A stretch of 64,000 nt of DNA from Hyphomonadaceae bacterium (GCA_022841905.1 JALHQO010000002.1:1-64000); one strand, 5' to 3'. Numbered from the stretch's first letter, positions 42,005-50,042 are shown. Notes: generated from the sequence alone by a model not told the origin. A program made the numbers and translations.

Positions 42005-44281
42005 TCACATAAACGAATACGGATCGACATCGATCTGCACGCGCACCGCGCTGTGCAGCTTCACGCGACTCGCCCACGCCGCCAGGAAGGCGCTCACATC
42101 GACGCCGCGATTGGCGCGGATCAGGAAGCGCCGCCGATGCATGCCGCGGATCACGGAGAGCGGCGCAGGCGCTGGCCCCCACAAATCCAAGCCTTCGACA
42201 TTCGGCGCCTTCTCCCCCATCGCCTTCGCCGCATCGTTGGCGAGTTGCTCATTCGGCGCGGAGACGATCACCGCAGCGAGGCGCCCGTAAGGCGGCATGC
42301 CGGCGTCTTCACGCTCGGCGATCTCAGCGGCGAAAAACGCGTCCCGATCCTGCGCCGCGAGCGCCTGCATCACTGGTTCTTCCGGCGCGTACGTCTGAAT
42401 GAGCGCGCGGCCCTTCTTTTCGTGACGCCCGGCGCGGCCCGCGACTTGGCTGACCAATTGGAACGTACGCTCGCCAGCGCGCAGATCGCCGCCCTTCAAG
42501 CCCAAATCCGCATCGACGACGCCGACGAACGTCAGATTCGGAAAGTTGTGGCCCTTGGCGACGATCTGCGTGCCGATCAGGATATCGATCTCGCCCGCCT
42601 CCATGCGCCGCACCAACTCACGCACCGCATCGCCGTTCGGCGTCGTGTCGGACGAGAAAATCTCGATCCGCGCTGCAGGGAAGAACTCGCGTACTTCTTC
42701 CTCGATGCGCTCAACGCCGGGCCCGATCGAGGTGAACGAATCCGGCGTCTGGCACTCAGGGCATTCTTTCGGCTTCGGGATCGAAAAACCCGTGAGGTGG
42801 CACACCAACCGCCCCGAATAGCGATGCTCGACTAGCCAGCTATCGGTCTCCGGCGACTTCATCCGATGCCCGCACGCACGGCAGAGCGTCAGCGGCGCGT
42901 AGCCCCGGCGGTTCATATAGAAGAGCGCCTGCTCGCCCCGCAGCAACGCTTCGGCCGCGCCGCGGATCAGTTTCGGCGAAATCCAGCGCCCCTTCTCCGG
43001 CGCATCAATCTTCAGATCGACAAGCTCGACATCCGGCAACTCCGCCACGCCGTGCCGTGATGGCAGCTGCACGTGCGCGTACTTGCCAAGCTGCGCATTC
43101 ACCAGCGTCTCCAGCGACGGCGTAGCGCTCGCCAAGATCACCGCGCATTCGCCGAGCTTTGCCCGCGCCACCGCCAGATCGCGGGCCTGATAGATCACGC
43201 CCTCTTCCTGCTTGTAGGACGGATCGTGTTCTTCATCGACGACGATGAGCTTCAGGTTCGGATACGGCAAAAACAGCGCCGAGCGCGCGCCAACCACGAG
43301 CCGCGCCCTGCCCGCAGCAATCTCACGCCAAGCACGGCGCCTCGCCTTTTGCGGGATCGCGGAATGCCATTCGACTGGCGTCACGCCAAAGCGCGCTTCG
43401 AAGCGGCTCATCGCCGCTTGCGTCAGCGCGATTTCCGGCAGCAGCACCAACACCTGCGCGCTCGGCGACCCCTTCAGCGCTTCCGCCGCTGCTTCAAGAT
43501 AGACTTCCGTCTTGCCCGAACCGGTGACGCCATCGAGCAGCGACACATGAAAGCCGCCATCGCGCACGAAACCGCACATCTGCTCCGCGGCAGCACTTTG
43601 AATCTCCGACAGCGCCTTGCCGCTCATCGCCAAATCCGGCGGTGGAAACGGCGGGTCCTCGCTGATCTCGACTTTCACCAGTGCGCCGCAATCGACCAAG
43701 CCTTTAACCACAGCTGAAGACACATCGGCGCGCCGCGCCAACTCCGCCGCGCTCACCTGCTCCTTCGCCGCTTCCTCCAAAACGCGCGCGCGCGCTTCGG
43801 TGACTTTCGGCGGCGTCTCGCCCGTCGGGGCAAGCACGATGGAGGTCGGTGGCGGAAACAGTGCTTCCGGCGAACGCGCCACCATGCGCAGCACATCGCC
43901 CGGCTGGCGCACCAAATAGCGCGCCGCCCAATCTACGAACTGCCGCGAGATTGCCGGCAGCGGCGAACCTGGCAGCACTTCTTCGATCGCTTTCAGATTG
44001 GCCGCGCCCGGATGCTCGCGCTCCACGCCCCACACCACGCCGCGCACCAAGCGCGACCCAATCGGCGCGATCACGTGCATGCCGGGCTCGATGGCGAGTG
44101 AGCTTGGCGCGCGATAGTCGAATGGCTCCGGCAGCGGCAACGGAAACAGCACCGCCACTTTATCCAACGTGTCGTGGACGAAATTCGCGCCCTCTTCCTC
44201 GACCGCAAACAACGGCCCAGCCGGCGCAGGCCGCTTTTTCAGCGACGCATCCAAGGCGCGGCGGCGGGCGTTTATCGGCAT
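42005..44281 (-). CDS. priA: Primosomal protein N' (replication restart helicase PriA)
   Basis: About 758 residues: an N-terminal DNA-binding domain (AVLFPLPLPEPFDYRAPSSL, near residue 45), Walker A GVTGSGKTE, DEAH-type VDEEHD, and the C-terminal helicase core LIGTQIVAKGHNFPNLTFV with QVAGRAGRHEKKG. The zinc region is altered: CRACGHRMKSPETDSW and VCHLTGF stand where relatives have further Cys pairs, leaving CxxC, one Cys and CPEC. PriA reloads the replicative helicase at stalled forks. The start is uncertain; an internal GTG before AVLFPLPLP is possible. Confidence 0.93.
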   Translation of the reverse strand: MPINARRRALDASLKKRPAPAGPLFAVEEEGANFVHDTLDKVAVLFPLPLPEPFDYRAPSSLAIEPGMHVIAPIGSRLVRGVVWGVEREHPGAANLKAIEEVLPGSPLPAISRQFVDWAARYLVRQPGDVLRMVARSPEALFPPPTSIVLAPTGETPPKVTEARARVLEEAAKEQVSAAELARRADVSSAVVKGLVDCGALVKVEISEDPPFPPPDLAMSGKALSEIQSAAAEQMCGFVRDGGFHVSLLDGVTGSGKTEVYLEAAAEALKGSPSAQVLVLLPEIALTQAAMSRFEARFGVTPVEWHSAIPQKARRRAWREIAAGRARLVVGARSALFLPYPNLKLIVVDEEHDPSYKQEEGVIYQARDLAVARAKLGECAVILASATPSLETLVNAQLGKYAHVQLPSRHGVAELPDVELVDLKIDAPEKGRWISPKLIRGAAEALLRGEQALFYMNRRGYAPLTLCRACGHRMKSPETDSWLVEHRYSGRLVCHLTGFSIPKPKECPECQTPDSFTSIGPGVERIEEEVREFFPAARIEIFSSDTTPNGDAVRELVRRMEAGEIDILIGTQIVAKGHNFPNLTFVGVVDADLGLKGGDLRAGERTFQLVSQVAGRAGRHEKKGRALIQTYAPEEPVMQALAAQDRDAFFAAEIAEREDAGMPPYGRLAAVIVSAPNEQLANDAAKAMGEKAPNVEGLDLWGPAPAPLSVIRGMHRRRFLIRANRGVDVSAFLAAWASRVKLHSAVRVQIDVDPYSFM

Positions 44282-44418
44282 TGAGGATGAATCTAGGGCG
44301 TCGGAAGATTCGGCGAAAGCCGCCAACGCACGCAAACCGCCGTGCCGACTCTGTTACTCAACGGCTTTTTACCCTGCCGCCTTGCCAAGCGTTAGCCACG
44401 GCGCGCGATTTTCCGCGC

Positions 44419-45342
44419 ATGATCACGGCGCTCCTCTCTCGCTGGACGACCCCGCTGCCTGGGCGCGCCCATGACAGCCTGTTCGCGACGTTCGCGCCGA
44501 AGGGCGCCGCACCTGCAACTCTACGTACGCTCTATCACCAATATGACGACGCTTACGCCGACGAACCCGTCCCACCACAGCACCAACATTTCCGCGCGCT
44601 TGTCGATCGTATCGCCAGCACTGGCGGCCACGCTGATGGTCTCGGCCTCGCCCGCATGCGCGCTGCTTATGTGAGCTGCTTCGAGCGCTTTGACGCCTTC
44701 CGCGCCACGTTGCGTCTGTGGCGTCACGAACCTGAATTCCGGGACGCCCTGGTGGCGGCGCGCCGGGCCATCGTCGCGGACTTAAGCCCCCGCGAAGCCG
44801 CGGAGATGGCCCGGCGCAGGCACTTTAGCCGCTGGCGCGAATGCCGCGATGCGCCGCTCGATATTGAAGGCGTCGCGCGGCTGTCGCTCATTCGCCAAAT
44901 GACGCCCGACGATTGGCACGAGATCGTGCTGCATTGGAACTGGGGCGATGGCTTCGCCGAGATCGACTGGATCACCAGCGAGCGCCAATGCGACCGCGCC
45001 ACCGCCCTCTTCGCGCTCTGCTCGCTGCAGCCTTCACGCTTCGCCCTCGGCGCGGCGAAGGCGCATGAACAAAAGCTTGCGGGCTTTGCCTGTGCGCTGG
45101 CATCGCGGCTAGAGAACGGCTTTTATCCCAATGCCGACTTTGCGTTTGATCTGCGCATGCGCCAGCGCGCGGCGTTCGAGTCCGAGCTGGCCGCGCTCCG
45201 CGCCACCGGCCGCAGCCCGTGGCTCATCCCCGACGGCCTGCTCGATCATGCCGGCGCGCGCCAACCTGCGCCGAAGTACACGGTGAGCGATGGCTGCGTG
45301 CGTTGGCACTATGAGTACTGGCTAAAGCACGTGGCGCGCTGA
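44419..45342 (+). CDS. DUF4274-type protein
   Basis: From ATG 44419 the protein has 307 residues. The region around residues 172-205, DDWHEIVLHWNWGDGFAEID followed by WITSERQCDRATALFAL, matches the DUF4274 pattern; the N-terminal part (ALVDRIASTGGHADGLGLARMRAAYVSCFERF) and the C-terminal ENGFYPNADFAFD segment are less familiar. No function is known. The reading frame is open to 43849 inside priA, which is a shadow. It is divergent from priA. Confidence 0.7.
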   Translation: MITALLSRWTTPLPGRAHDSLFATFAPKGAAPATLRTLYHQYDDAYADEPVPPQHQHFRALVDRIASTGGHADGLGLARMRAAYVSCFERFDAFRATLRLWRHEPEFRDALVAARRAIVADLSPREAAEMARRRHFSRWRECRDAPLDIEGVARLSLIRQMTPDDWHEIVLHWNWGDGFAEIDWITSERQCDRATALFALCSLQPSRFALGAAKAHEQKLAGFACALASRLENGFYPNADFAFDLRMRQRAAFESELAALRATGRSPWLIPDGLLDHAGARQPAPKYTVSDGCVRWHYEYWLKHVAR

Positions 45343-45394
45343 GCGCTCGCGCGAGTGTAAACAAAATAAACCACCGCGCCCTACACTCGCGCTT

Positions 45395-46306
45395 ATGACC
45401 GCCGCCGCCCTGCTCTCACAATGGATCGCGCACCTACACGATGAGCGCCGCTTTGCCGATAATTCCGTCGACGCCTACCAACGCGATGTGGCTGCGTTCC
45501 TCGGCTTTCTGACCAACCATCTGGGCGCCGAACCGAGCGGGCGCGATCTTGCCGAGCTCGAGCCGCGCGATCTGCGCGCCTATCTCGCGCATCGCCGGCA
45601 AGGTGCGGACGCGCTGGGCGATCGCTCCATTTCGCGCGCTTTGGCGGCCATACGCAGCTTTTATCGCTACATCGAGCGCCGCCACGGCCTCGCCAATGCG
45701 CGCCTAGCTTTGGTGCGCGGGCCGCGCCTGAAGCGCAGCCTGCCCCGCCCCGTCAGCGAGGCCGCCGCGCGCAATCTGATCGCTGAAGCGCAAGACACCG
45801 CCAGCCAGGAATGGATCGGCGCACGCGACGCAGCACTGATAACGCTCCTCTACGCCGCCGGTCTGCGTATCTCGGAGGCGCTCGCGCTCACCGGCGGCGA
45901 TCTGCCTTTGCCGGAGACGCTGCGCATCGTCGGTAAAGGCGGCAAAGAGCGGCTTGTTCCCCTGCTCGCCGCCGCCCGCCAGGCCGTCTCGCGCTATGCG
46001 GAACTCTGCCCGTACGACCTCTCCGAAGACGCGCCGCTCTTCCGCGCATCACGCGGCGGCGCGCTCTCTCCGCGCATGGCGCAGGCGCTGATGGAGCGTC
46101 TGCGCGGGCGTTTGGGCTTGCCTTCGAGTGCGACGCCGCACGCTTTGCGGCATGCCTTCGCTACGCATTTGCTCGCCAATGGCGGCGATTTGCGCGCGAT
46201 CCAAGAGCTGCTGGGGCACGAATCACTCTCGACGACGCAGACCTATACGAGCGTCGAAGCGCAAAAAATTCTGCAGTCGTATCGCCGCGCACATCCGCGC
46301 GCGTGA
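45395..46306 (+). CDS. xerC: Tyrosine recombinase XerC
   Basis: A 303-residue site-specific recombinase for chromosome dimer resolution at dif. The SAM-like N-terminal domain (WIAHLHDERRFADNSVDAYQRDVAAFL) is followed by the catalytic domain with Arg in AAGLRISEAL, Lys in GKGGKERLVP, HALRHAFATH, LGHESLSTTQ, and the Tyr in TYTSV. XerC rather than XerD is inferred from position near priA; the pair is hard to tell apart by eye. It could also be recruited by mobile elements, but nothing here suggests that. Confidence 0.9.
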   Translation: MTAAALLSQWIAHLHDERRFADNSVDAYQRDVAAFLGFLTNHLGAEPSGRDLAELEPRDLRAYLAHRRQGADALGDRSISRALAAIRSFYRYIERRHGLANARLALVRGPRLKRSLPRPVSEAAARNLIAEAQDTASQEWIGARDAALITLLYAAGLRISEALALTGGDLPLPETLRIVGKGGKERLVPLLAAARQAVSRYAELCPYDLSEDAPLFRASRGGALSPRMAQALMERLRGRLGLPSSATPHALRHAFATHLLANGGDLRAIQELLGHESLSTTQTYTSVEAQKILQSYRRAHPRA

Positions 46307-46527
46307 CGCACTTCGCGCACGCAAACACGCGTGCAAGCCTTACGTTTCAAGGCGCGCAGCACACAACACACACAACGCGAAGAGACAAAGTAGAGAGCGC
46401 GGAAAAGTGCGCGTGAGTACTTGCAGAAACCACTTGCAAACCAAATTGCTTCAGAAGTCATCGTCGGAGAGTCAAACAAAAACTCCCATCCAACCCAGTA
46501 CCAACATGTAAAGATGAGGAAACGAAA
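46307..46527 (+). promoter_or_regulatory. Long AC-rich leader upstream of the histone-like gene
   Basis: The 220 bases between xerC and the histone-like gene hold a small hairpin (GCACGC/GCGTGC, 46317-46334), the string shared with 2134-2157, and then an unusually AT- and AC-rich stretch (ACACAACACACACAACGCG and later CAAACAAAAACTCCC). No gene is visible. A highly expressed gene with a long 5' UTR, or a small RNA, would fit. GAGGAAACGAAA precedes the ATG as ribosome-binding site. Confidence 0.4.
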
Positions 46528-46758
46528 ATGGCTAAGAAGGTAAAGAAGGTCGCCAAAAAGGCCGCCAAGAAAACCGTCCGCAAGACCGCGAAGAAGACCG
46601 TCCGTAAGGCCGCGAAGCGCAAGGTCGCGAAGAAGAAGACCGCGAAGAAGACCGTTCGCAAGGCGAAGGTCGCTCGCAAGGCCACGAAGAAGCCGGCCAA
46701 GCGCAAGGTTGCGCGCCGCGCCAAGAAGACCGTCGCTCCGGTCGCGACCGCGATGTAA
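46528..46758 (+). CDS. Lysine-rich histone H1-like DNA-binding protein
   Basis: A 76-residue protein that is almost entirely Lys, Ala, Arg, Val and Thr: MAKKVKKVAKKAAKKTVRKT, then repeats of KKTVRK and K(R)KVA. It resembles the C-terminal tail of eukaryotic H1, AlgP of Pseudomonas and the chlamydial HC1/HC2 type. Such proteins coat and condense DNA. The DNA itself is repetitive (AAGAC CGT C/T CGCAAG units). A strong Shine-Dalgarno (GAGGAAACG) and a perfect terminator flank it, so it forms its own transcription unit. Confidence 0.85.
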   Translation: MAKKVKKVAKKAAKKTVRKTAKKTVRKAAKRKVAKKKTAKKTVRKAKVARKATKKPAKRKVARRAKKTVAPVATAM

Positions 46759-46768
46759 TCGCACTGGC

Positions 46769-46796
46769 AAGGGGGACGCTTCGAAGCGTCCCCCTT
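46769..46796 (+). terminator. Terminator of the histone-like gene
   Basis: AAGGGGGACGCTTCG and its reverse complement form a perfect 28-base palindrome with a central TTCGAA. It follows the stop by ten bases. The stem is strong and closes on TTCG, though the T-tract after it is short (CTTCGCCGTT). Confidence 0.75.
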
Positions 46797-46834
46797 CGCC
46801 GTTCCAAGCACACGTTGATCATTCAAAGGATCGC

Positions 46835-46906
46835 ATGCGTTCTCCGGTCATAAGAAGCCCACGCTCCCGTATCGAACGCCGCAGACTGTCCCGTCTCAAA
46901 CGCTGA
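46835..46906 (+). CDS. Possible 23-residue arginine-rich peptide
   Basis: ATG 46835 has AAAGGA five bases upstream and opens 23 codons: MRSPVIRSPRSRIERRRLSR followed by LKR. Nine of 23 residues are Arg. It lies just after the terminator of the histone-like gene. A basic peptide next to a DNA-compacting protein is suggestive, but a frame this short in GC-rich DNA can easily be chance. Confidence 0.25.
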   Translation: MRSPVIRSPRSRIERRRLSRLKR

Positions 46907-46958
46907 TCCTTCGCCGCACAAGCGGCGCTCCCCCTTCCCCTCCCGACGCGCATCGGCC

Positions 46959-46999
46959 TTGACGACAGCGCGCCGTCATCGTACTTTGTTTTTCAAAGT
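46959..46999 (+). promoter_or_regulatory. Promoter with overlapping palindromic operator
   Basis: TTGACG (46959-46964) and TACTTT (46982-46987) stand exactly 17 bases apart, a convincing -35/-10 pair. The -10 lies in a palindrome, ACTTTG-TTTTT-CAAAGT (46983-46999). The downstream operon encodes a small winged-helix regulator, so this is the natural site for self-repression. Translation of the first gene starts 17 bases after the palindrome with GGAG in between. Confidence 0.65.
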
Positions 47000-47015
47000 T
47001 GATGGAGCGCTCGCG

Positions 47016-47636
47016 ATGACACGCGATGAATTGCTGCAGGATCTGGCTTACGCGCGCACAATCGCCGAAGAAGGCCGCCACGCGCCATTACTTGGCGGCT
47101 CATACCTGCTGTTCTGGGGCGTCTTGAACGCACTGGCCTTCATCGCCCATTGGGCGGCGCTATCCGGCTATCTTTCACCCCTTGGCGACGGCGCTTTCGC
47201 CGCCGTTTGGATCAGCTACGGCGCCCTCGCCGGCATCGGCATGTTCATGCTGCGCTCACGCGTGCGCCACAAACCCGGCCTCACCGCCATTGGCGCGCGG
47301 GCTGAGCGCGCTGTGTGGACCGGCGCCGGCATCGCGCTCATGGCTGTCGTCATCGGCTCGATCGCGCGCATGATCATCACCCAAGATCAAACCGCCCCCA
47401 ACGCCATTTTCGGCGCCGCCTTCGCCATTTATGGCGCGGCGCTCTACGCCACCGCCATGATGTCCGAGCAAGGCTGGTTGAAGCGCTTTGCCTGGCTTTC
47501 GGCCGGCGTGGCGCTGACGCTCTGCCTCTTCGCGAACGCGCCTTGGGCCTATCTCTATGCCGCGCTCGGCAGCCTGCTCGTGCTGGCTTGGCCCGGCCTT
47601 ATCCTGATGAAGCGCGAACCCCCGGCCATCGTGTGA
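47016..47636 (+). CDS. Multi-helix membrane protein paired with a winged-helix regulator
   Basis: A 206-residue protein. MTRDELLQDLAYARTIAEEG is a soluble head; six or so hydrophobic helices follow (for example LLFWGVLNALAFIAHWAALS, AVVIGSIARMIITQD and LLVLAWPGLILM). ATG 47016 has GGAG eight bases upstream; the open frame to 46959 runs through the promoter. No family recognised. Its stop overlaps the regulator start (GTGTGA), so the pair is expressed together and the regulator probably controls this protein. Confidence 0.7.
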   Translation: MTRDELLQDLAYARTIAEEGRHAPLLGGSYLLFWGVLNALAFIAHWAALSGYLSPLGDGAFAAVWISYGALAGIGMFMLRSRVRHKPGLTAIGARAERAVWTGAGIALMAVVIGSIARMIITQDQTAPNAIFGAAFAIYGAALYATAMMSEQGWLKRFAWLSAGVALTLCLFANAPWAYLYAALGSLLVLAWPGLILMKREPPAIV

Positions 47637-47935
47637 GCCGCTTCGACCACACCGAGATCGACGACGTCATCCACGGCCGCTTGCGGCTGGGGGTGATGGC
47701 CTATCTCTCGACCGTCTCCCCTGCCCCGTTCGTGGAGCTGAAAGCCAAGGTCAACGCCACCGACGGCAATCTCTCCACGCATCTCTCGAAGCTCGAAGAA
47801 GCCGGCTACGTGAAGATCGAAAAGACCTTCTCCGGCAAGAAGCCGCTCACACTGGTGCATCTCACCAAGAGCGGCCGCACGGCGTGGATCGACTATCTCA
47901 ATCGCTTGCAAGCGCTAATCAGCGCAGCGGAATAA
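47633..47935 (+). CDS. Winged-helix transcriptional regulator (HTH_34/MarR-like)
   Basis: A 100-residue regulator starting with GTG inside the previous stop. FDHTEIDDVIHGRLRLGVMAYLSTV starts the domain; FVELKAKVNATDGNLSTHLSKLEEAGYVKIEKTFSGKKPLTLVHLTKSGR is the recognition helix and wing of the HTH_34 family. It likely binds the palindrome at 46983-46999. Relatives form one-component regulators that pair with a membrane protein, as seen here. Confidence 0.88.
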   Translation: MSRFDHTEIDDVIHGRLRLGVMAYLSTVSPAPFVELKAKVNATDGNLSTHLSKLEEAGYVKIEKTFSGKKPLTLVHLTKSGRTAWIDYLNRLQALISAAE

Positions 47936-48009
47936 ATGTTGATCTCCCTCAACGCGCGCTGATTCCGGAGGATCAGTCTGGGGTCGCGTATTGCAAGGAG
48001 GTCTTCCCC

Positions 48010-48312
48010 ATGCCTGAAGCTGCCAAACTGCTGCTCAATGAGCTGTCCCAAGATTATGACGATGTCGCTCGCGGCTTAGCCCGCATGACCAAGCACATCG
48101 GCGCGCACGGTGACGAGGCAATCGCCGAAGCCGCCCATGAATTTGTGCGGTCAGCCTCAAAACTCGCCGACAAGATCAAGGCGCAGTCGGCGACGATCTC
48201 GAAGAAGGCGGGCGAGGAAATCCGCGAGCATCCAATCGCGACAGCGGCCATTGCCGCTGCGGCCGTTGGCTTGTTGGGTTACGCTGTCACCCAGGCGCAA
48301 CGCCCGAAGTGA
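48010..48312 (+). CDS. YqjD/ElaB-like (DUF883-type) membrane-anchored protein
   Basis: A 100-residue protein: a helical N-terminal body (ELSQDYDDVARGLARMTKHI, HEFVRSASKLADKIKAQSATIS), then REHPIATAAIAAAAVGLLGYAV, the C-terminal tail helix typical of YqjD/ElaB, which tether ribosomes to the membrane in stationary phase in E. coli. Start has a perfect AAGGAGG eight bases upstream, so translation is strong. The family match is by pattern. Confidence 0.68.
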   Translation: MPEAAKLLLNELSQDYDDVARGLARMTKHIGAHGDEAIAEAAHEFVRSASKLADKIKAQSATISKKAGEEIREHPIATAAIAAAAVGLLGYAVTQAQRPK

Positions 48313-48332
48313 GCGCCAGCGCGGCGCTTCAA

Positions 48333-48365
48333 CCCGCCGCGCTCAACGCCCAGCGCGCGACGCCG
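48333..48365. repeat. 33-bp direct repeat, copy 1
   Basis: CCCGCCGCGCTCAACGCCCA with 13 following bases matches 48837-48869 with one mismatch, 504 bases apart. On the minus strand both copies encode the last residues of the GNAT enzyme (GVARWALSAAG then stop). The second copy is the true gene end; this one is a stray fragment. The lipoprotein gene lies between them, as expected if it was inserted by duplication or recombination. Confidence 0.75.
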
Positions 48366-48452
48366 AAAGCGGCTTCTCGGCGCGCCTCGCCCGCCCGGCG
48401 GAGTGACATCGCGTCGCTTGCGGCCCCGCCACGCCTCCGCCAATTTATCGGC

Positions 48453-48836
48453 ATGAGACTTCTCGCCGCGCTCTCCGCCCTCGCCCTTCTCGCCGCCTGC
48501 GATGTTCCAGACGTCGAGCAAATCCAACAACAGGCCTCCGACATTGGCGGCCAAGCCATCGAAGCCGCGCGCGGCGCTGTGGACACGCGCACCGCCTGCA
48601 TGCTTGCTGGCCAATCGGAAGCGTTCTGCGGCTGCGTGCAGGAGCGCTTGGGGCCCGAGATTACGCAAGAGCACCTAGACGCGATCGCCGGCGTCGCGCG
48701 GCGCACCGTTGAAGGCGAAGGCCTGGAGACCGCCGCCCAAGAAGCGCAAAACGTCGATCCGACCACGCGCGACGCGCTCGTCCAGTGCGCCACTCATGCC
48801 GCCGTTCAAGGCGTCATTGGCGAAGCTGGAAACTAG
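48453..48836 (+). CDS. Small lipoprotein between two repeats
   Basis: From ATG 48453 the protein has 127 residues with lipobox ALLAAC (Cys16) and further Cys pairs (RTACMLAGQSEAFCGCVQERL, LVQCATHAAVQ). VEQIQQQASDIGGQAIEAARG looks helical. No family recognised. The frame is open back to 48309 but that part contains the stray repeat and low-quality sequence. Its stop shares CTAG with the GNAT stop. It lies between 33-bp direct repeats. Confidence 0.65.
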   Translation: MRLLAALSALALLAACDVPDVEQIQQQASDIGGQAIEAARGAVDTRTACMLAGQSEAFCGCVQERLGPEITQEHLDAIAGVARRTVEGEGLETAAQEAQNVDPTTRDALVQCATHAAVQGVIGEAGN

Positions 48837-49360
48837 CCCGCCGCGCTCAACGCCCAGCGCGCCACGCCGGGATATTCCTGCTCGCCCGTATCGGCGAAGC
48901 CGCTTTTCGTCAGCGTGTGCGCAGCGCCTGCGTCTTCGGCGTCTAGGTGCACAACCACACGCCGCGCTTCGTTCTGGAACGCCCACGCCGCCAGCGTGCG
49001 CACCGTTTCCGCGCCGAAGCCGCGGCCGCGGAATTCGGGCAACAAGCCAAACGCCAGTTCGACATCGCCGACATCGTCCGGCCTGCCGATCAACGCAGCG
49101 ATGCCGACTAAGCGCGGCGGCGCGCGTTCGCCTTCGTTGGCGAGGATGGCCCAGCCGTACCAGCCCTCGCCTTGCGGATCGTGCGCCAGATTCTTCGCGG
49201 CCCAGTCGAGCGAACCCGGCTCGAACGGCGCCGGTGGCCATACCGGCTCGTGCGTCACCGCGATCGCATTGAAGAAAGCCGTGCGGCTGCCCGCCTGCAG
49301 CTGAGCCAAGTCGCGGTCGAGCGCCAGAAGCGCCACGCGCTGCGCCGTCAATATCAGCAA
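48833..49360 (-). CDS. GNAT family N-acetyltransferase
   Basis: A 175-residue acetyltransferase of the RimJ/RimL-like group. LLPEFRGRGFGAETVRTLAAWAF (the acetyl-CoA loop, RGRGFGAE) and VHLDAEDAGAAHTLTKSGFADTG are characteristic. The open frame runs upstream to 49555, but TTG 49360 has GGGGAG seven bases before it and gives a normal length. Acetyl acceptor unknown. A second copy of its 3' end lies at 48333. Confidence 0.78.
   Translation of the reverse strand: MLILTAQRVALLALDRDLAQLQAGSRTAFFNAIAVTHEPVWPPAPFEPGSLDWAAKNLAHDPQGEGWYGWAILANEGERAPPRLVGIAALIGRPDDVGDVELAFGLLPEFRGRGFGAETVRTLAAWAFQNEARRVVVHLDAEDAGAAHTLTKSGFADTGEQEYPGVARWALSAAG
48837..48869. repeat. 33-bp direct repeat, copy 2
   Basis: This is the genuine 3' end of the GNAT coding region (minus strand) and matches 48333-48365 in 32 of 33 positions. 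See that entry. Confidence 0.75.
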
Positions 49361-49553
49361 GACCGATCTCCCCTCGCTTCTCGCGCCGTGAGCAGAACCC
49401 AGCGCGCCGCCGCTGCAAAGTGAGCATTCGGCAATCTCCACAGACGCGGGCGGCCCGGGCGCTATCCCGCAAACGATCACGCCAAGCCTTTGAATTCCAA
49501 CCACCCCGCCAAAATCAATCCGACCCGCCTCGCCCGCGCTTAAACTCGCGCCC

Positions 49554-50042
49554 ATGGGTAAACCTCATCACTTCAATCTCAGCCCGGACCGGCTCGCGGC
49601 GTTCTTCGCCGCCGCTCGGTTCTGGCTCTATTGGGTGATCGCCGTCGTGAGCCGCATCGGGGCGCTGAATGGCAGCCGGCGCTTGCGCGCTTACGTGAAC
49701 CGCGCCGAACGCTGGATCGAACGCGTCCTCTTCCTTGCCGCCGTCGCACGCGTGACGCGCCGCCATAACCGGTCGCGCCGCGTATCAACGCCGCCCGGCT
49801 TCCGCCGCGCGCGCCGCCATGGCCGACTGCTTTACAAAAGCGCCCGCATCCGCGTGCGCGGCACGCTGGCTGAACGGCTCGCGACGATTGCGGCGGCTTT
49901 CGAGAATCCGGAACGCATCATCGCGCGGTTCATGCGGCGATTGAGCCGCGGCCTGAGCGGCTCGCGCCTCGTGATCGCCGCGCCAAGAGCCGACGAGCTA
50001 ATCACACGCGCGACTGCGACGTGGACATTCGACAGCTCCTAG
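49554..50042 (+). CDS. Basic protein of unknown function with one membrane helix
   Basis: A 162-residue protein. LAAFFAAARFWLYWVIAVVS near the N-terminus can span the membrane; the rest is strongly basic (RVTRRHNRSRRV, GFRRARRHGRLL, RFMRRLSRGLSG) with few acids. No family recognised. ATG 49554 is 190 bases from the divergent GNAT gene. Such basic composition can come from an antisense shadow, but no better gene exists on the other strand here, so I keep it at moderate confidence. Confidence 0.5.
   Translation: MGKPHHFNLSPDRLAAFFAAARFWLYWVIAVVSRIGALNGSRRLRAYVNRAERWIERVLFLAAVARVTRRHNRSRRVSTPPGFRRARRHGRLLYKSARIRVRGTLAERLATIAAAFENPERIIARFMRRLSRGLSGSRLVIAAPRADELITRATATWTFDSS

Noticed and set aside
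43849-44418. N-terminal extension of the DUF4274 protein into priA
   Set aside because: The extension is antisense to priA, rich in Pro/Arg/Ala without structure; ATG 44419 begins the sensible protein.
46528-46758. CRISPR-like array from the repeated DNA
   Set aside because: The repeats are in-frame Lys/Arg/Ala codons of a single protein with no spacer structure.
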